Assembly (NCBI RefSeq): GCF_900112585.1
Contig: NZ_FOLY01000003.1
Coordinates: 434,001-498,000, forward strand
DNA: 64,000 nucleotides
Direction: 5' to 3'
Source of the DNA: Kushneria avicenniae
GTDB taxonomy: Bacteria > Pseudomonadota > Gammaproteobacteria > Pseudomonadales > Halomonadaceae
Shown: piece after piece, positions 1 through 7,461 of the stretch
How positions within the stretch are numbered: position 1 is the first letter of the stretch
Layout: every line of letters starts with the position of its first letter
Notes under the pieces: model-generated
What the model saw: only the letters and a program-made list of their open reading frames with translations
What the model was told of the DNA's origin: nothing
Databases searched by the model: none
Made by a program: the position numbers and the translations under genes

Positions 1-1
1 C

Positions 2-316
2 CCCGCTCTGTTTAACCACGTGGTCGCGGCGAGCCCGTCGCTGTGGTGGCGTGATCAGTATCTACTGCCGCTGGAGCCCGAGTTTCAAAAAGCGATGCAG
101 AAGCGCCCAAAGCATCCTCCCAGCCTGGTGATGATTCTGGCCGAGGGCGACATGCCACAGCAGATTCGGGATGCACGCAGCCTCAACGAGCGGCTTCAGC
201 CGCTATCGGCCTATGGCATGCGTTCAAGTTTTACCCTCGTTGCCGGGGTTGATCACGCCACGGTGCCCTTCAAAACGGTTGCTCTTGTCATGCGAGAGGT
301 TTTTGAATCGCCCTGA
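2..316 (+). CDS. Alpha/beta hydrolase, siderophore esterase type (C-terminal part only)
   Basis: The reading frame is open at the left edge, so only about the last 104 residues are visible. It begins ALFNHVVAASPSLWW, which resembles the segment following the nucleophile in the esterase D / IroE-BesA family of siderophore hydrolases. The motif GVDHATVPF near the end fits the catalytic histidine region (GENHGTVPF-like in relatives). Such enzymes hydrolyse ester bonds of ferric catecholate siderophores, releasing iron in the periplasm or cytoplasm. Placement beside a TonB-dependent siderophore receptor supports the role. The nucleophile serine and any signal peptide lie outside the window, so location and exact substrate cannot be judged. 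Confidence 0.7.
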   Translation, partial: PALFNHVVAASPSLWWRDQYLLPLEPEFQKAMQKRPKHPPSLVMILAEGDMPQQIRDARSLNERLQPLSAYGMRSSFTLVAGVDHATVPFKTVALVMREVFESP

Positions 317-422
317 ACGCCGCAGGCCTTCATGTCATTGATGGCATCGCCATCCCTGTCGATGCTTTTCAAGGCGACAGCGTGCGTCGCAACCCTTTTT
401 ACCCGCCAAAGAGTACCTCTAC

Positions 423-705
423 ATGAAAGCTGCTCTTTTACGTTCGCTATGGTGATCGCGCTGGCCGGCTGCACCAGCGAGGCGCTCGACCGCGCCGATG
501 ACGGACTGGTCTTCCAGACCGGCAGCCATTAAAAAGGCGTGCGTGAGCCGCATCCGCTCGCTCGACATACTGCGTTATGACGCCGACCGCATCGAGGAGG
601 TCGCCTCAAACGCCGATGAGCAGGATCTTTGCCATCGTTAGTGCGAGATCTTTCTCGACCCGCACGGCCCGGAAGTGACCGCCCGGGCGATGACCCGGCC
701 ATCCC
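423..705 (+). pseudogene. Remnant of a small lipoprotein gene (frameshifted)
   Basis: An ATG at 423 starts MKAALLRSLW and stops at once. One frame over, the same DNA reads FAMVIALAGCTSEALDR, a convincing lipoprotein signal end with lipobox LAGC, then stops near 532. From about 535 a third frame has normal G/C-ending codons (KKACVSRIRSLDILRYDAD..., then IEEVASNADEQDL), is cut by a TAG at 639-641, and continues as EIFLDPHGPEVTARAM. Joining these pieces needs two frameshifts and one stop read-through, so it looks like a decayed gene for a lipoprotein of roughly 90 to 100 residues. The family is not recognised. Sequencing error or chance coding-like bias are alternatives. Confidence 0.35.
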
Positions 706-711
706 TGCCTG

Positions 712-750
712 AAAATGCCACCGCCGTGATGGATTCGGCGGTGGCATTTT
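712..750. terminator. Bidirectional terminator hairpin between the esterase region and the receptor gene
   Basis: The arms AAAATGCCACCGCC (712-725) and GGCGGTGGCATTTT (737-750) are a perfect 14-bp inverted repeat around an 11-base loop. The outer A/T pairs give a T run in both directions, so it can end transcripts from the left (+) and the receptor gene on the minus strand, whose stop codon is at 767. Confidence 0.8.
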
Positions 751-766
751 GTGACGCCATCAAACA

Positions 767-2992
767 TCAGAGATCGTATTTGAGCCCGACAGAGAAGCTG
801 CGCGGCGCGCCATAGAAATACTGCGAGAACGACACCGGTTCGAGATAGTAGTACTTCTCGTCAAACGCATTATACAAGTTGGCGGTCAAGCTGAGGTTCT
901 GGTTGACCCTGTAGCGCGCCATCAGATCGGTCGTGAAGAAATCGTCCTGCTGGATGCGTTCCGATTCTCCGGACGCCGGGTTGGTGATGTCAGCAAACGT
1001 TTTGCTCTGCCATTTGACACCGCCACCCACAGTCAGGCCATCCAGCGGACCGGCCAGATCATAGGTGGTAAACAGCTTGACCTGTGAAGTGGGTATATCG
1101 GTATTCATGCGCTCGTCATCGGGGCTTTCGATGCGCGCATAGGAGTATCCGCCATAAATGTTCCACTGTGGTGTTACGGCACCATTGGCCTCGAACTCAA
1201 AGCCGCGAGTCTTGACGTTGTCATAGGCCTCATAGGTGTAAAGACCGTCATCGAGCTGAGCGCTGGTGCTATCGACATAATTGTCCTGAATGGACTCGAA
1301 GACAGCGGCAGACAGATCCAGTCGATCCTCGAACAGGCTGGATTTGATGCCGGCCTCGTAATTGGAGCCAGTGACCGGGTCAATGACCTCTCTACTGCGA
1401 CCAAGCCTGTTTTGCGGGGTAAAGATACGGGTATAGCTGGTGTAGAGATTGACCTCCGGGGTAAGCGCCCAGGTCAGCCCCGTATAGGGTGTCCATTCAT
1501 GCACGGATTTGTCGATGGGCGTGCCGAAGGCGTTCTGATCGGTTTCCCATCGATCGAGTCGACTGCCGAGCAGCAGGTGCAGATCATCGGTCAGCGCCCA
1601 GTTGGTGGCGATATAGGCGCTGGTCTGCTCTTGTTCACCGTTCTGGTTGCGAATGACCGTACTCTTGTCCCAGTCCGGTCTTTCATCACCGTAATCGAAA
1701 CCGGAACGGGTGAAATCACCCAGCGGCGGATATGGCCGCGAAAAATTGGAAGGGCTGTAATAAGGGAATTCAAACTCCTGGTGCCAGTGTGTGGCCCCCA
1801 TGACCATCTCGTGTTCACGCCCGAGCCAGTTGAAGCGGCCATTGACGCGAACGTTGAAGGTTCTCTGAATGCGCTCACTGTCGATATCATAGAAGCTGCC
1901 CGGCACCAGGCCTTCGTTGGTCTGCGGGTCGGGCGCGCCGAAAGACCACAATGAAGGCTGATCCATGGTCGCGCGGCTGTACATGAAGCTGAAGTCAACG
2001 GACCAGTCGGGGTTGAGATAATGCTCGAGTTCGGCCTGGCCGATGTAATTGCGCGTCGTATTGCTGGCCCATTCCGGCGAGGTACTCGCGGAACGGCTGT
2101 AGCGGGTGCGTGAGCCATCGGAGTAGAAAATGGGCAAGCCGCCCACCATCGGGGAGTCCGAATCGCGGTACTGATAGGTATTACGCAGGGTAAAGGTGGT
2201 CTGATCATCAAGATCGGCTTCGACCACTCCGTAAAGGGAGTGCTGCTCGCGTGAATATCGATTCATCTCGGCATCCTGCTCGGTGCCGGCATAGACAAAG
2301 CGACCGCGCACGCTCCTGTCGTCAGTGAGCGGCCCGGACAGATCCATGACGCCACGCTTCCTGTCCCAGCTTCCCGTCCCCAGCTCAAAGCTGCCCTGAT
2401 AATCGTAGGTGGGCCGTTTTTGAACCAGATTGATGGCCGCCGAAGGCGTACCGGCGCCCTGCATTAAACCGTTGGCGCCCCGCAACACCTCGATACGTTC
2501 CAGCAGGGCACTGTCCACGAAGGTGTCGCCGAAATCGAAGCGGTGATCCGAGGAGTCCGGCGCCGTGATCGGCATACCGTTGAAAATAGTGGTATTCACC
2601 ACCGAGCCTCGGGAATAGATGCGAAGGCGATCGGCATCGACGGTTTTGGTCTGCAGCCCGACCACGTTGTCCAGCGCGCTGATGGTGTCATTGCTGCCCT
2701 GATCTGCCATGCGCTGCGCGGTGACTGAAGTGACCGATTGCGGCGTGTCCTTCGCACTGAGGTTCATCCCCGTTGCGGTATTCATGCGTGAGGTCTTGTA
2801 GCCCTCATTGTTGCCCGCCTGTCCAACCGGGCGTTGCGCCTCGACCACCACTGTTGACAGTTCCTGTGCCTGACCATTTGCCGGCGGAGCATCCGGCGTT
2901 TGTGCCAGGGCATCCAGGGGCACGAACGCGCTTGATAGGGCGATCAGAGCAGCGTTGCGCCTCATGAAAACCAGGCATGAATAAGCAGACAT
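767..2992 (-). CDS. TonB-dependent siderophore receptor (FpvA/FhuE-like)
   Basis: Outer-membrane ferric-siderophore importer of 741 residues, a usual length for the family without an N-terminal signalling (STN) domain. A signal peptide (about residues 1-30, ending ALA-Q) is followed by a TonB-box-like STVVVEA. The plug domain follows (TPQSVTSVTAQRM, then LLERIEVLRGANGLMQGAG) and then a 22-strand-type barrel with the usual C-terminal pattern GAPRSFSVGLKYDL. The last residue is Leu rather than the common Phe or Trp. An in-frame ATG at 2965 is an alternative start; neither start has a strong Shine-Dalgarno sequence. A Fur-like box and an AU-rich inverted repeat lie just upstream, so iron control is likely. 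The gene is divergent from the MFS transporter and faces the esterase end. Substrate unknown. Confidence 0.9.
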   Translation of the reverse strand: MSAYSCLVFMRRNAALIALSSAFVPLDALAQTPDAPPANGQAQELSTVVVEAQRPVGQAGNNEGYKTSRMNTATGMNLSAKDTPQSVTSVTAQRMADQGSNDTISALDNVVGLQTKTVDADRLRIYSRGSVVNTTIFNGMPITAPDSSDHRFDFGDTFVDSALLERIEVLRGANGLMQGAGTPSAAINLVQKRPTYDYQGSFELGTGSWDRKRGVMDLSGPLTDDRSVRGRFVYAGTEQDAEMNRYSREQHSLYGVVEADLDDQTTFTLRNTYQYRDSDSPMVGGLPIFYSDGSRTRYSRSASTSPEWASNTTRNYIGQAELEHYLNPDWSVDFSFMYSRATMDQPSLWSFGAPDPQTNEGLVPGSFYDIDSERIQRTFNVRVNGRFNWLGREHEMVMGATHWHQEFEFPYYSPSNFSRPYPPLGDFTRSGFDYGDERPDWDKSTVIRNQNGEQEQTSAYIATNWALTDDLHLLLGSRLDRWETDQNAFGTPIDKSVHEWTPYTGLTWALTPEVNLYTSYTRIFTPQNRLGRSREVIDPVTGSNYEAGIKSSLFEDRLDLSAAVFESIQDNYVDSTSAQLDDGLYTYEAYDNVKTRGFEFEANGAVTPQWNIYGGYSYARIESPDDERMNTDIPTSQVKLFTTYDLAGPLDGLTVGGGVKWQSKTFADITNPASGESERIQQDDFFTTDLMARYRVNQNLSLTANLYNAFDEKYYYLEPVSFSQYFYGAPRSFSVGLKYDL

Positions 2993-3058
2993 AATATATT
3001 AGATTCCCTTGTTATAGATCCCCGCCCCAAATTCTAAAAGGTCGATCTAATATATTAT
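2991..3058 (-). repeat. AT-rich 14-bp perfect inverted repeat over the receptor start codon
   Basis: ATAATATATTAGAT (2991-3004) is the exact reverse complement of ATCTAATATATTAT (3045-3058). In the minus-strand transcript one arm covers the bases just before and into the ATG of the receptor gene (2990-2992) and the other lies about 40 bases upstream, so the leader could fold and hide the start. The distal arm overlaps the Fur-like box. Confidence 0.6.
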
Positions 3059-3072
3059 TGATAACCATTATC
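3054..3072. promoter_or_regulatory. Fur box between the siderophore receptor and MFS gene
   Basis: ATTATTGATAACCATTATC matches the 19-bp Fur consensus GATAATGATAATCATTATC at 15 positions. It sits in the divergent region between the receptor (minus) and MFS transporter (plus), 62 bases from the receptor start, where it could repress both in iron-replete cells. Confidence 0.65.
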
Positions 3073-3089
3073 ATCTACAAGATACTTGC

Positions 3090-3140
3090 ATGATGATTAT
3101 CGATTCTTTTGCGGGTCGGGTCGCGATTACATCCCGTTGA
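3090..3140 (+). other. Possible 16-residue leader peptide upstream of the MFS gene
   Basis: A short frame MMIIDSFAGRVAITSR runs from the ATG at 3090 to a TGA at 3140, between the Fur box and the MFS gene. It is followed at 3209 by a terminator-like hairpin. No strong Shine-Dalgarno sequence is visible, so translation is uncertain; the layout is what an attenuator would show. Confidence 0.25.
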
Positions 3141-3208
3141 CGGTATGGTCTGCAGGCAACCATTACCTCGATCAGTGTCTTTTTTATGACGAGATAAAAA
3201 GGCAGGAG

Positions 3209-3231
3209 AAAAGCCGTCGTGGCTTTTTATT
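3209..3231 (+). terminator. Terminator-like hairpin in the MFS leader
   Basis: AAAAGCC (3209-3215), loop GTCGT, GGCTTTT (3221-3227) and a T-rich tail make a compact intrinsic-terminator shape. It ends just before the CAGGA ribosome binding site of the MFS gene (start 3243). It could attenuate MFS transcription or merely shape the leader. Confidence 0.45.
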
Positions 3232-3242
3232 CAGGATAAAGT

Positions 3243-4511
3243 ATGAAGTTTTTGAAATTAAAAATATTTGGAAAGCCTCATGTATTAATGTTTTTTGGAC
3301 TAATGCTTTCCTATTCCGGCTCATCCGTCATTGAGGGGGCCATTCCAACACTGGTCGCAGTAGGCATGCTGTCACCGATATGGATTCCACTTTACACCAC
3401 GTTTTCCAGAGCCATTAATGCCTCTGCATATGTCGTTGCAAGACTGATCGGTCATTATTCGCCCTATCGAGTACTTTTGATCTGTGAAGTCTACGATATG
3501 GTGATTACAGTATTAGTCATTTTGCTGCTTTATGAAGGATCGCTTTCAACGCTGGTCGTGTTAATGACCTATTTCATCCTTGCCTCCTTCATTCCAGTGA
3601 TTACCAATATCGCTAATGGCACTTATGCCGGCGCAATTTCGCTGAAATCCGAATCGACCGCCGTGACTTTCAACGCGTTTTCACTCAGCCTTTTAACGCT
3701 TGCAACCCTGGTGATCGGGCGACCGCTGGGCAGTCTTCTGGTCAACTATTCCATTTATCTTGTTCTGATCGTCAATCTTGTCATGACCGCGGCTTCCTTC
3801 TTTTTCCGCTGGGCAGCGATGAAGCGTGACACGATGTTTCCCACAGGCCGGAATCAATATGCCCTCAACAACAATGTCTCCCGGCTCAACCTTGTAGAAG
3901 GTATTCGATATTTCGGTGGACAAATCTTTCGTCTGTCTGCCAGTTCCCCCATCACCACGCCGCTGGTTTATCTCTCCATGGGGCTGTTTTTCTATTACCT
4001 GCCGTTGTGGCTGGCAGAAGGGTCCGATCGCAAGGGAGAAATTGTCGCCATGGCCGGCGTTTTTGGCGGATTGGGCTCGATGATCGGCCCGCTTTTGTTT
4101 TTCGCCCTGAAGGAGCGTTGTCGCTATCGACGCCATGTCACCATCGCCATACTGGTGGTGGCCATCGACGAGATAATGCTGATCGGCATGGTATGGCGTT
4201 ATGGCAATGCCCTGTCGATACCGGTGCTCTGCGCTTACATGGCCTTGATCCTTCTGCTTTATCTCGCCGCCTCATACTGCAATGTCGCCAACCTCACTGC
4301 GCGACAGAAACGTTATGCCGGCAAGCGTTATCCCGACATGGTCGGCATCGCCTTTTCGATGGCATCGCTGGCCATGCTGGTCGGCACATGGAGCGGATAT
4401 ATGCTGGATGCCAGTAGTCATCCGATGGTCGCGCTCATACTGGGTGCCGTCATTGCGCTGTTGGTTACGGCAGGTTTATGGCTCAAGACAACAGGAAAAA
4501 CCGATACCTGA
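3243..4511 (+). CDS. MFS transporter, probably siderophore-related
   Basis: Protein of 422 residues with about 12 hydrophobic segments in two halves separated by a hydrophilic stretch (about residues 190-225), as in the major facilitator superfamily. Early residues FFGLMLSYSGSS and the loop after TM2 (ARLIGHYSPYRVLL) fit the fold. CAGGATAA just upstream is the ribosome binding site. The gene is divergent from a siderophore receptor across a Fur box, suggesting siderophore export or inner-membrane import, but direction and substrate cannot be read from the sequence. The first part of the gene and its leader are visibly more AT-rich (AAA, ATT, TTT codons) than neighbours, consistent with acquisition from another source. 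Confidence 0.75.
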   Translation: MKFLKLKIFGKPHVLMFFGLMLSYSGSSVIEGAIPTLVAVGMLSPIWIPLYTTFSRAINASAYVVARLIGHYSPYRVLLICEVYDMVITVLVILLLYEGSLSTLVVLMTYFILASFIPVITNIANGTYAGAISLKSESTAVTFNAFSLSLLTLATLVIGRPLGSLLVNYSIYLVLIVNLVMTAASFFFRWAAMKRDTMFPTGRNQYALNNNVSRLNLVEGIRYFGGQIFRLSASSPITTPLVYLSMGLFFYYLPLWLAEGSDRKGEIVAMAGVFGGLGSMIGPLLFFALKERCRYRRHVTIAILVVAIDEIMLIGMVWRYGNALSIPVLCAYMALILLLYLAASYCNVANLTARQKRYAGKRYPDMVGIAFSMASLAMLVGTWSGYMLDASSHPMVALILGAVIALLVTAGLWLKTTGKTDT

Positions 4512-4576
4512 ATGCCTGCCATCCCGTTGGAAATAAAGTATCGAGACTCCAGCCATTCGCTGCGTTGATTCCTGAC

Positions 4577-4616
4577 ACCACAACGCCATCGACCCTTTGG
4601 TCGATGGCGTTGTGGT
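4577..4616. terminator. Perfect 18-bp hairpin between convergent genes
   Basis: The arms 4577-4594 and 4599-4616 (core AACGCCATCGACC / GGTCGATGGCGTT) pair perfectly around loop CTTT. It lies between the ends of the MFS gene (+) and the acetyltransferase gene (-). It lacks a T tract, so it is probably a bidirectional terminator or a block to RNA decay. Confidence 0.7.
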
Positions 4617-4646
4617 ACCGGGTCTGGCAGAGAAGAACGGTGCGTT

Positions 4647-5195
4647 TCAGGCGTCCGGCAGGCTGTCACTGCCCTCGTTGAGCGCGCGCTGCATGATGAC
4701 CGTATCGACCCAGCGGCCGAACTTGAAGCCACAGGCCTCGATCACGCCCTGATGGGTAAAGCCGAAACGCTGGTGCAGGGCGATCGAGCCGGCATTACCA
4801 CTGTCGCCGATCAGCGCGGTCATCTGGCGCCACGGCCCGGCCTCGCAGCGCGTGAGGAGCTCGCCCAGCAGCGCACTGCCCACGCCGCGCCCATGCGCCT
4901 CATGGCTGACATAGACGGAGTCCTCCAGACAAAAGCGAAAGGCGCTGCGCGGGCGGAAAAACCCGGCGTAGGCGTAACCCACCACGGCGTCATCGAGCGT
5001 GGCGACCAGATAGGGCAGGCCCGCCTCGCGCGTGCCGGCGCAGCGCCGCGTCATCTCCTCGAGCGTCGGGGGCACTTCCTCGAAGGAGCCAAGGCCATGG
5101 CGCACGTGGTGACTGTAGATGGCGTGGATGGCTGCAAGGTCCTGATCCATCACCTCACGTACGCTCACCCCGGAGCGTTCTGACCGGTCACTCAT
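4647..5195 (-). CDS. GNAT N-acetyltransferase, phosphinothricin/methionine-sulfone type
   Basis: Single-domain GNAT enzyme of 182 residues that would transfer acetyl from acetyl-CoA to an amino group. The acetyl-CoA loop appears as HEAHGRGVGSALL, preceded by the strand DSVYVS. The C-terminal GFKFGRWVDTVIMQ and early SFEEVPPTLEEM are typical of the Pat/MddA (YncA) branch, which acetylates phosphinothricin, methionine sulfone or sulfoximine. It follows the LysE-type exporter by 36 bases on the same strand, so the two probably form an operon with one job: disposing of a toxic amino acid analogue by acetylation and export. The exact substrate is inferred from family only. Confidence 0.85.
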   Translation of the reverse strand: MSDRSERSGVSVREVMDQDLAAIHAIYSHHVRHGLGSFEEVPPTLEEMTRRCAGTREAGLPYLVATLDDAVVGYAYAGFFRPRSAFRFCLEDSVYVSHEAHGRGVGSALLGELLTRCEAGPWRQMTALIGDSGNAGSIALHQRFGFTHQGVIEACGFKFGRWVDTVIMQRALNEGSDSLPDA

Positions 5196-5231
5196 GAAGA
5201 TACTGCCCCTGCGGATGGTTGAAGGTAGGCC

Positions 5232-5831
5232 TCACTTTACAATGAACACCACGCAGGCGGCAGTCATCAGCCCCATGGTGACGTTGAAAACGCGCCACGC
5301 CCGCGGAGTGGTCAGAAAGCGTGCGATGACCATCCCGAATCCCGCCCACAGCGAGATGCAGGGCAGGGCGATCACTTCCATGAACAGCGCCAGACCAAAG
5401 GCATTGAGCCAGATCGGGCCTTCGGCGGGCAAAAAGCTGGCCATCAGGGCCAGGCCCATCACCCAGACCTTGGGATTGACGAACTGGAACGTGACGGCCT
5501 GCCACAGTGTCAGGGGCCGGGCATCAGCGGTAATATCAAACTGCGGCGGCGGTGCCGAAGCGATGCGCCAGGCCAGATAGAGCAGGTAGAGCGCGCCGAC
5601 AACCTGCAGCATCTGCTGGATCAGCGGATAGCGCTGAAACAGCGTGCCCAGACCCAGCGCAATCAGGGTGAACAGCGTCAGGCCACCGAGCAGAATACCG
5701 GCGATGTGGGGCAGGGTGCGGCGAAAGCCGTACATCGCGCCAGAAGCCGTCAGCATGACGTTGTTGGGACCCGGCGTACCGGTCATGGTGATGGCAAACA
5801 GGGTCACGGAGACCCACCAGCTGACGGACAT
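5232..5831 (-). CDS. LysE/RhtB-family amino acid exporter
   Basis: Inner-membrane protein of about 199 residues with five to six transmembrane segments. The family signature is near the start: TMTGTPGPNNVMLTASG (GPNN motif). The ATG at 5831 (MSVSWWVSV) has a GAGG ribosome binding site; a TTG at 5864 would add 11 non-hydrophobic residues and is less likely. RhtB/LysE proteins export amino acids or their analogues using the proton gradient. It is divergent from the MocR regulator at 5945 and cotranscribed with the acetyltransferase, an arrangement that suggests control by that regulator. Confidence 0.88.
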   Translation of the reverse strand: MSVSWWVSVTLFAITMTGTPGPNNVMLTASGAMYGFRRTLPHIAGILLGGLTLFTLIALGLGTLFQRYPLIQQMLQVVGALYLLYLAWRIASAPPPQFDITADARPLTLWQAVTFQFVNPKVWVMGLALMASFLPAEGPIWLNAFGLALFMEVIALPCISLWAGFGMVIARFLTTPRAWRVFNVTMGLMTAACVVFIVK

Positions 5832-5888
5832 CGTGGCAACCTCGCTGTCATTGTATGAATACAATTATGGAAGTGTGACCCATCAATG

Positions 5889-5952
5889 GGTGACAATCAG
5901 AGCTTACGTTTTCCAATGTCACCGTCAACGGATTTATTGTCACCATGACAAT
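5889..5952. promoter_or_regulatory. Candidate MocR operator cluster
   Basis: The 9-mer ATTGTCACC occurs at 5936-5944, its reverse complement GGTGACAAT at 5889-5897, and a variant AATGTCACC at 5915-5923. The last copy also pairs with TGACAAT at 5946-5952 across the start codon of the regulator. Repeated sites with this spacing are typical of MocR-type regulators acting on a divergent gene. A separate hyphenated palindrome TTGTAT-GA-ATACAA is at 5851-5864. Confidence 0.5.
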
Positions 5953-7336
5953 GTGGATACCCGAACTCACGGAGAGCGGCCCGCGCTATCGGGCGCTGGC
6001 ACATGCCATCGAGCAGGCCATCGACAGCGGTGAGCTGGCCCCCGGTGTCCGGCTGCCCCCCCAGCGCCGGCTGGCGGATGCGCTCGGCGTCACGGTCGGC
6101 ACCATTACCCGCGCCTATGCACTGGTGGAGCAGAGCGGCCGGGTCAGTGCCCAGGTCGGCAGCGGGACCTGGGTCAGGGCTGAAGAGAAGATCGAAGGAT
6201 TTTCACGCGTCATCGGGGCGCCACACGAGGGGCTGGTGGACCTGGGCATGTCACTGCCGCCACCGCATCCGGCGCGTCAGGCCACGCTGGCGCGCTTCAT
6301 GACCGACATCAGTACGGACCCGGCAGCGCTTGAGCAGGCCATCAACTATCCGCTCGATGACAGCCTGGCCACATCGCGCCGGCACTACGCCGACTGGCTG
6401 ACGACGCAGGGACTGGCCGTCGACCCGGACGAGCTCCTGATCACCCAGGGCGGCACAAACGGCATTGCGCTGGCGCTGTCGGTGCTGCTCTCTCCCAATG
6501 ACCGCCTGGCGGCCGAGACGCTGAGCTATCCGGGCGTCATCAGCACCGCGCGCCAGCAGTTCTTGAAGATGGTGGCCGTCCCCTTTGATGACGAGGGCAT
6601 CGACGTGGCGGCGCTCGCCGCTCGCCATGAGCGCACGCCCTTCAGGGCACTCTATCTCATGCCCGAACACCATAACCCCACCACGGTGCAGCTGTCTGAA
6701 AAGCGCCGCGAGGCGCTGGTGGCACTGGCACGCCAGCGCGATTTCTGGCTGATCGAGGACGGCGTCATGCATCTGCCCGAGGAGGCACGTGGCACGCCGC
6801 TGTATCAGCTGGCGCCGGAGCGCACGATTTTTGTCTTTTCAGTGGCCAAGATTCTGGGCGGCGGGCTGCGCTCGGGCGTCGTGCGCGCACCGCAGGTACT
6901 GATGGAGCGGCTGCGCACCAGTCTGCGCAATCAGTGCTGGGCGCCGCCGGCGCTGATGACCGACATTGCCGGACGCTGGCTGGCCAGCGGTGAGGCCGAC
7001 CGGCTGGTGTCGTGGCAGTTCGAGGAGCTCGAGGCGCGCCAGGCGATGGTGCGCGAGGCGCTGGGCGATTTCGAGATGACCCTGCGCCGTGGCGGTTTCT
7101 ACGCCTGGCTGACCCTGCCCGGTGATCATCGCGCCCAGACGCTGGTCGAGACGCTTGAGCGTGACAACGTCCGGGTGGCCGCGGCGGAGACCTTCTGTGT
7201 CGGCAGCACCGCCGCGCCGCAGGCGATTCGCATCTGTCTGAGCGCCGCCCCGGATCGCGAGGCGCTGGCGCGGGCGCTGGCGGCCATCGTGCAGGCACTG
7301 GCACAGCCGGCACCACCGCGCTGGCAGACGGTCTAA
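5945..7336 (+). CDS. MocR/PdxR-type transcriptional regulator (GntR HTH plus aminotransferase domain)
   Basis: Protein of 463 residues. Residues about 12-78 form a GntR winged helix (SGELAPGVRLPPQRRLADAL, then GVTVGTITRAYALVEQSG). Residues about 110-460 form a fold-type I aminotransferase-like domain with the PLP lysine in FVFSVAKILGGG and DPDELLITQGGTNG before it. Such proteins use PLP or a PLP adduct as effector and usually control a neighbouring divergent gene, here the LysE exporter and acetyltransferase. Whether it senses an amino acid or PLP is not readable from the sequence. Confidence 0.9.
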   Translation: MTMWIPELTESGPRYRALAHAIEQAIDSGELAPGVRLPPQRRLADALGVTVGTITRAYALVEQSGRVSAQVGSGTWVRAEEKIEGFSRVIGAPHEGLVDLGMSLPPPHPARQATLARFMTDISTDPAALEQAINYPLDDSLATSRRHYADWLTTQGLAVDPDELLITQGGTNGIALALSVLLSPNDRLAAETLSYPGVISTARQQFLKMVAVPFDDEGIDVAALAARHERTPFRALYLMPEHHNPTTVQLSEKRREALVALARQRDFWLIEDGVMHLPEEARGTPLYQLAPERTIFVFSVAKILGGGLRSGVVRAPQVLMERLRTSLRNQCWAPPALMTDIAGRWLASGEADRLVSWQFEELEARQAMVREALGDFEMTLRRGGFYAWLTLPGDHRAQTLVETLERDNVRVAAAETFCVGSTAAPQAIRICLSAAPDREALARALAAIVQALAQPAPPRWQTV

Positions 7337-7461
7337 TGACGAGCGGCGAGCCCCTGCGGCGTACTGTGCCGTTTTATCCCCGCTGAGGCAGGCATCTTCA
7401 TTGCAGTGCCCTTCACCTGCCACCATGGCGCGAACCAAGTCGTCAGTACGGAGAGAAGACC

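Larger units (their letters stand above)
317..766. other. 450-base stretch without an intact gene
   Basis: This gap between the esterase end and the first siderophore receptor holds only the lipoprotein-like remnant (423-705) and the terminator hairpin (712-750). No intact ORF with a convincing ribosome binding site was found. Confidence 0.5.

Noticed and set aside
1412-1954. Long open frame on the plus strand inside the first receptor gene
   Set aside because: It is the shadow of the GC-rich receptor gene on the other strand and has no recognisable domain.
3089-3107. Second Fur-like site GCATGATGATTATCGATTC
   Set aside because: Too many mismatches to the consensus to be called.
5851-5864. 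TTG at 5864 as the start of the LysE exporter
   Set aside because: It would add residues that do not fit the family, and the ATG at 5831 has its own ribosome binding site.
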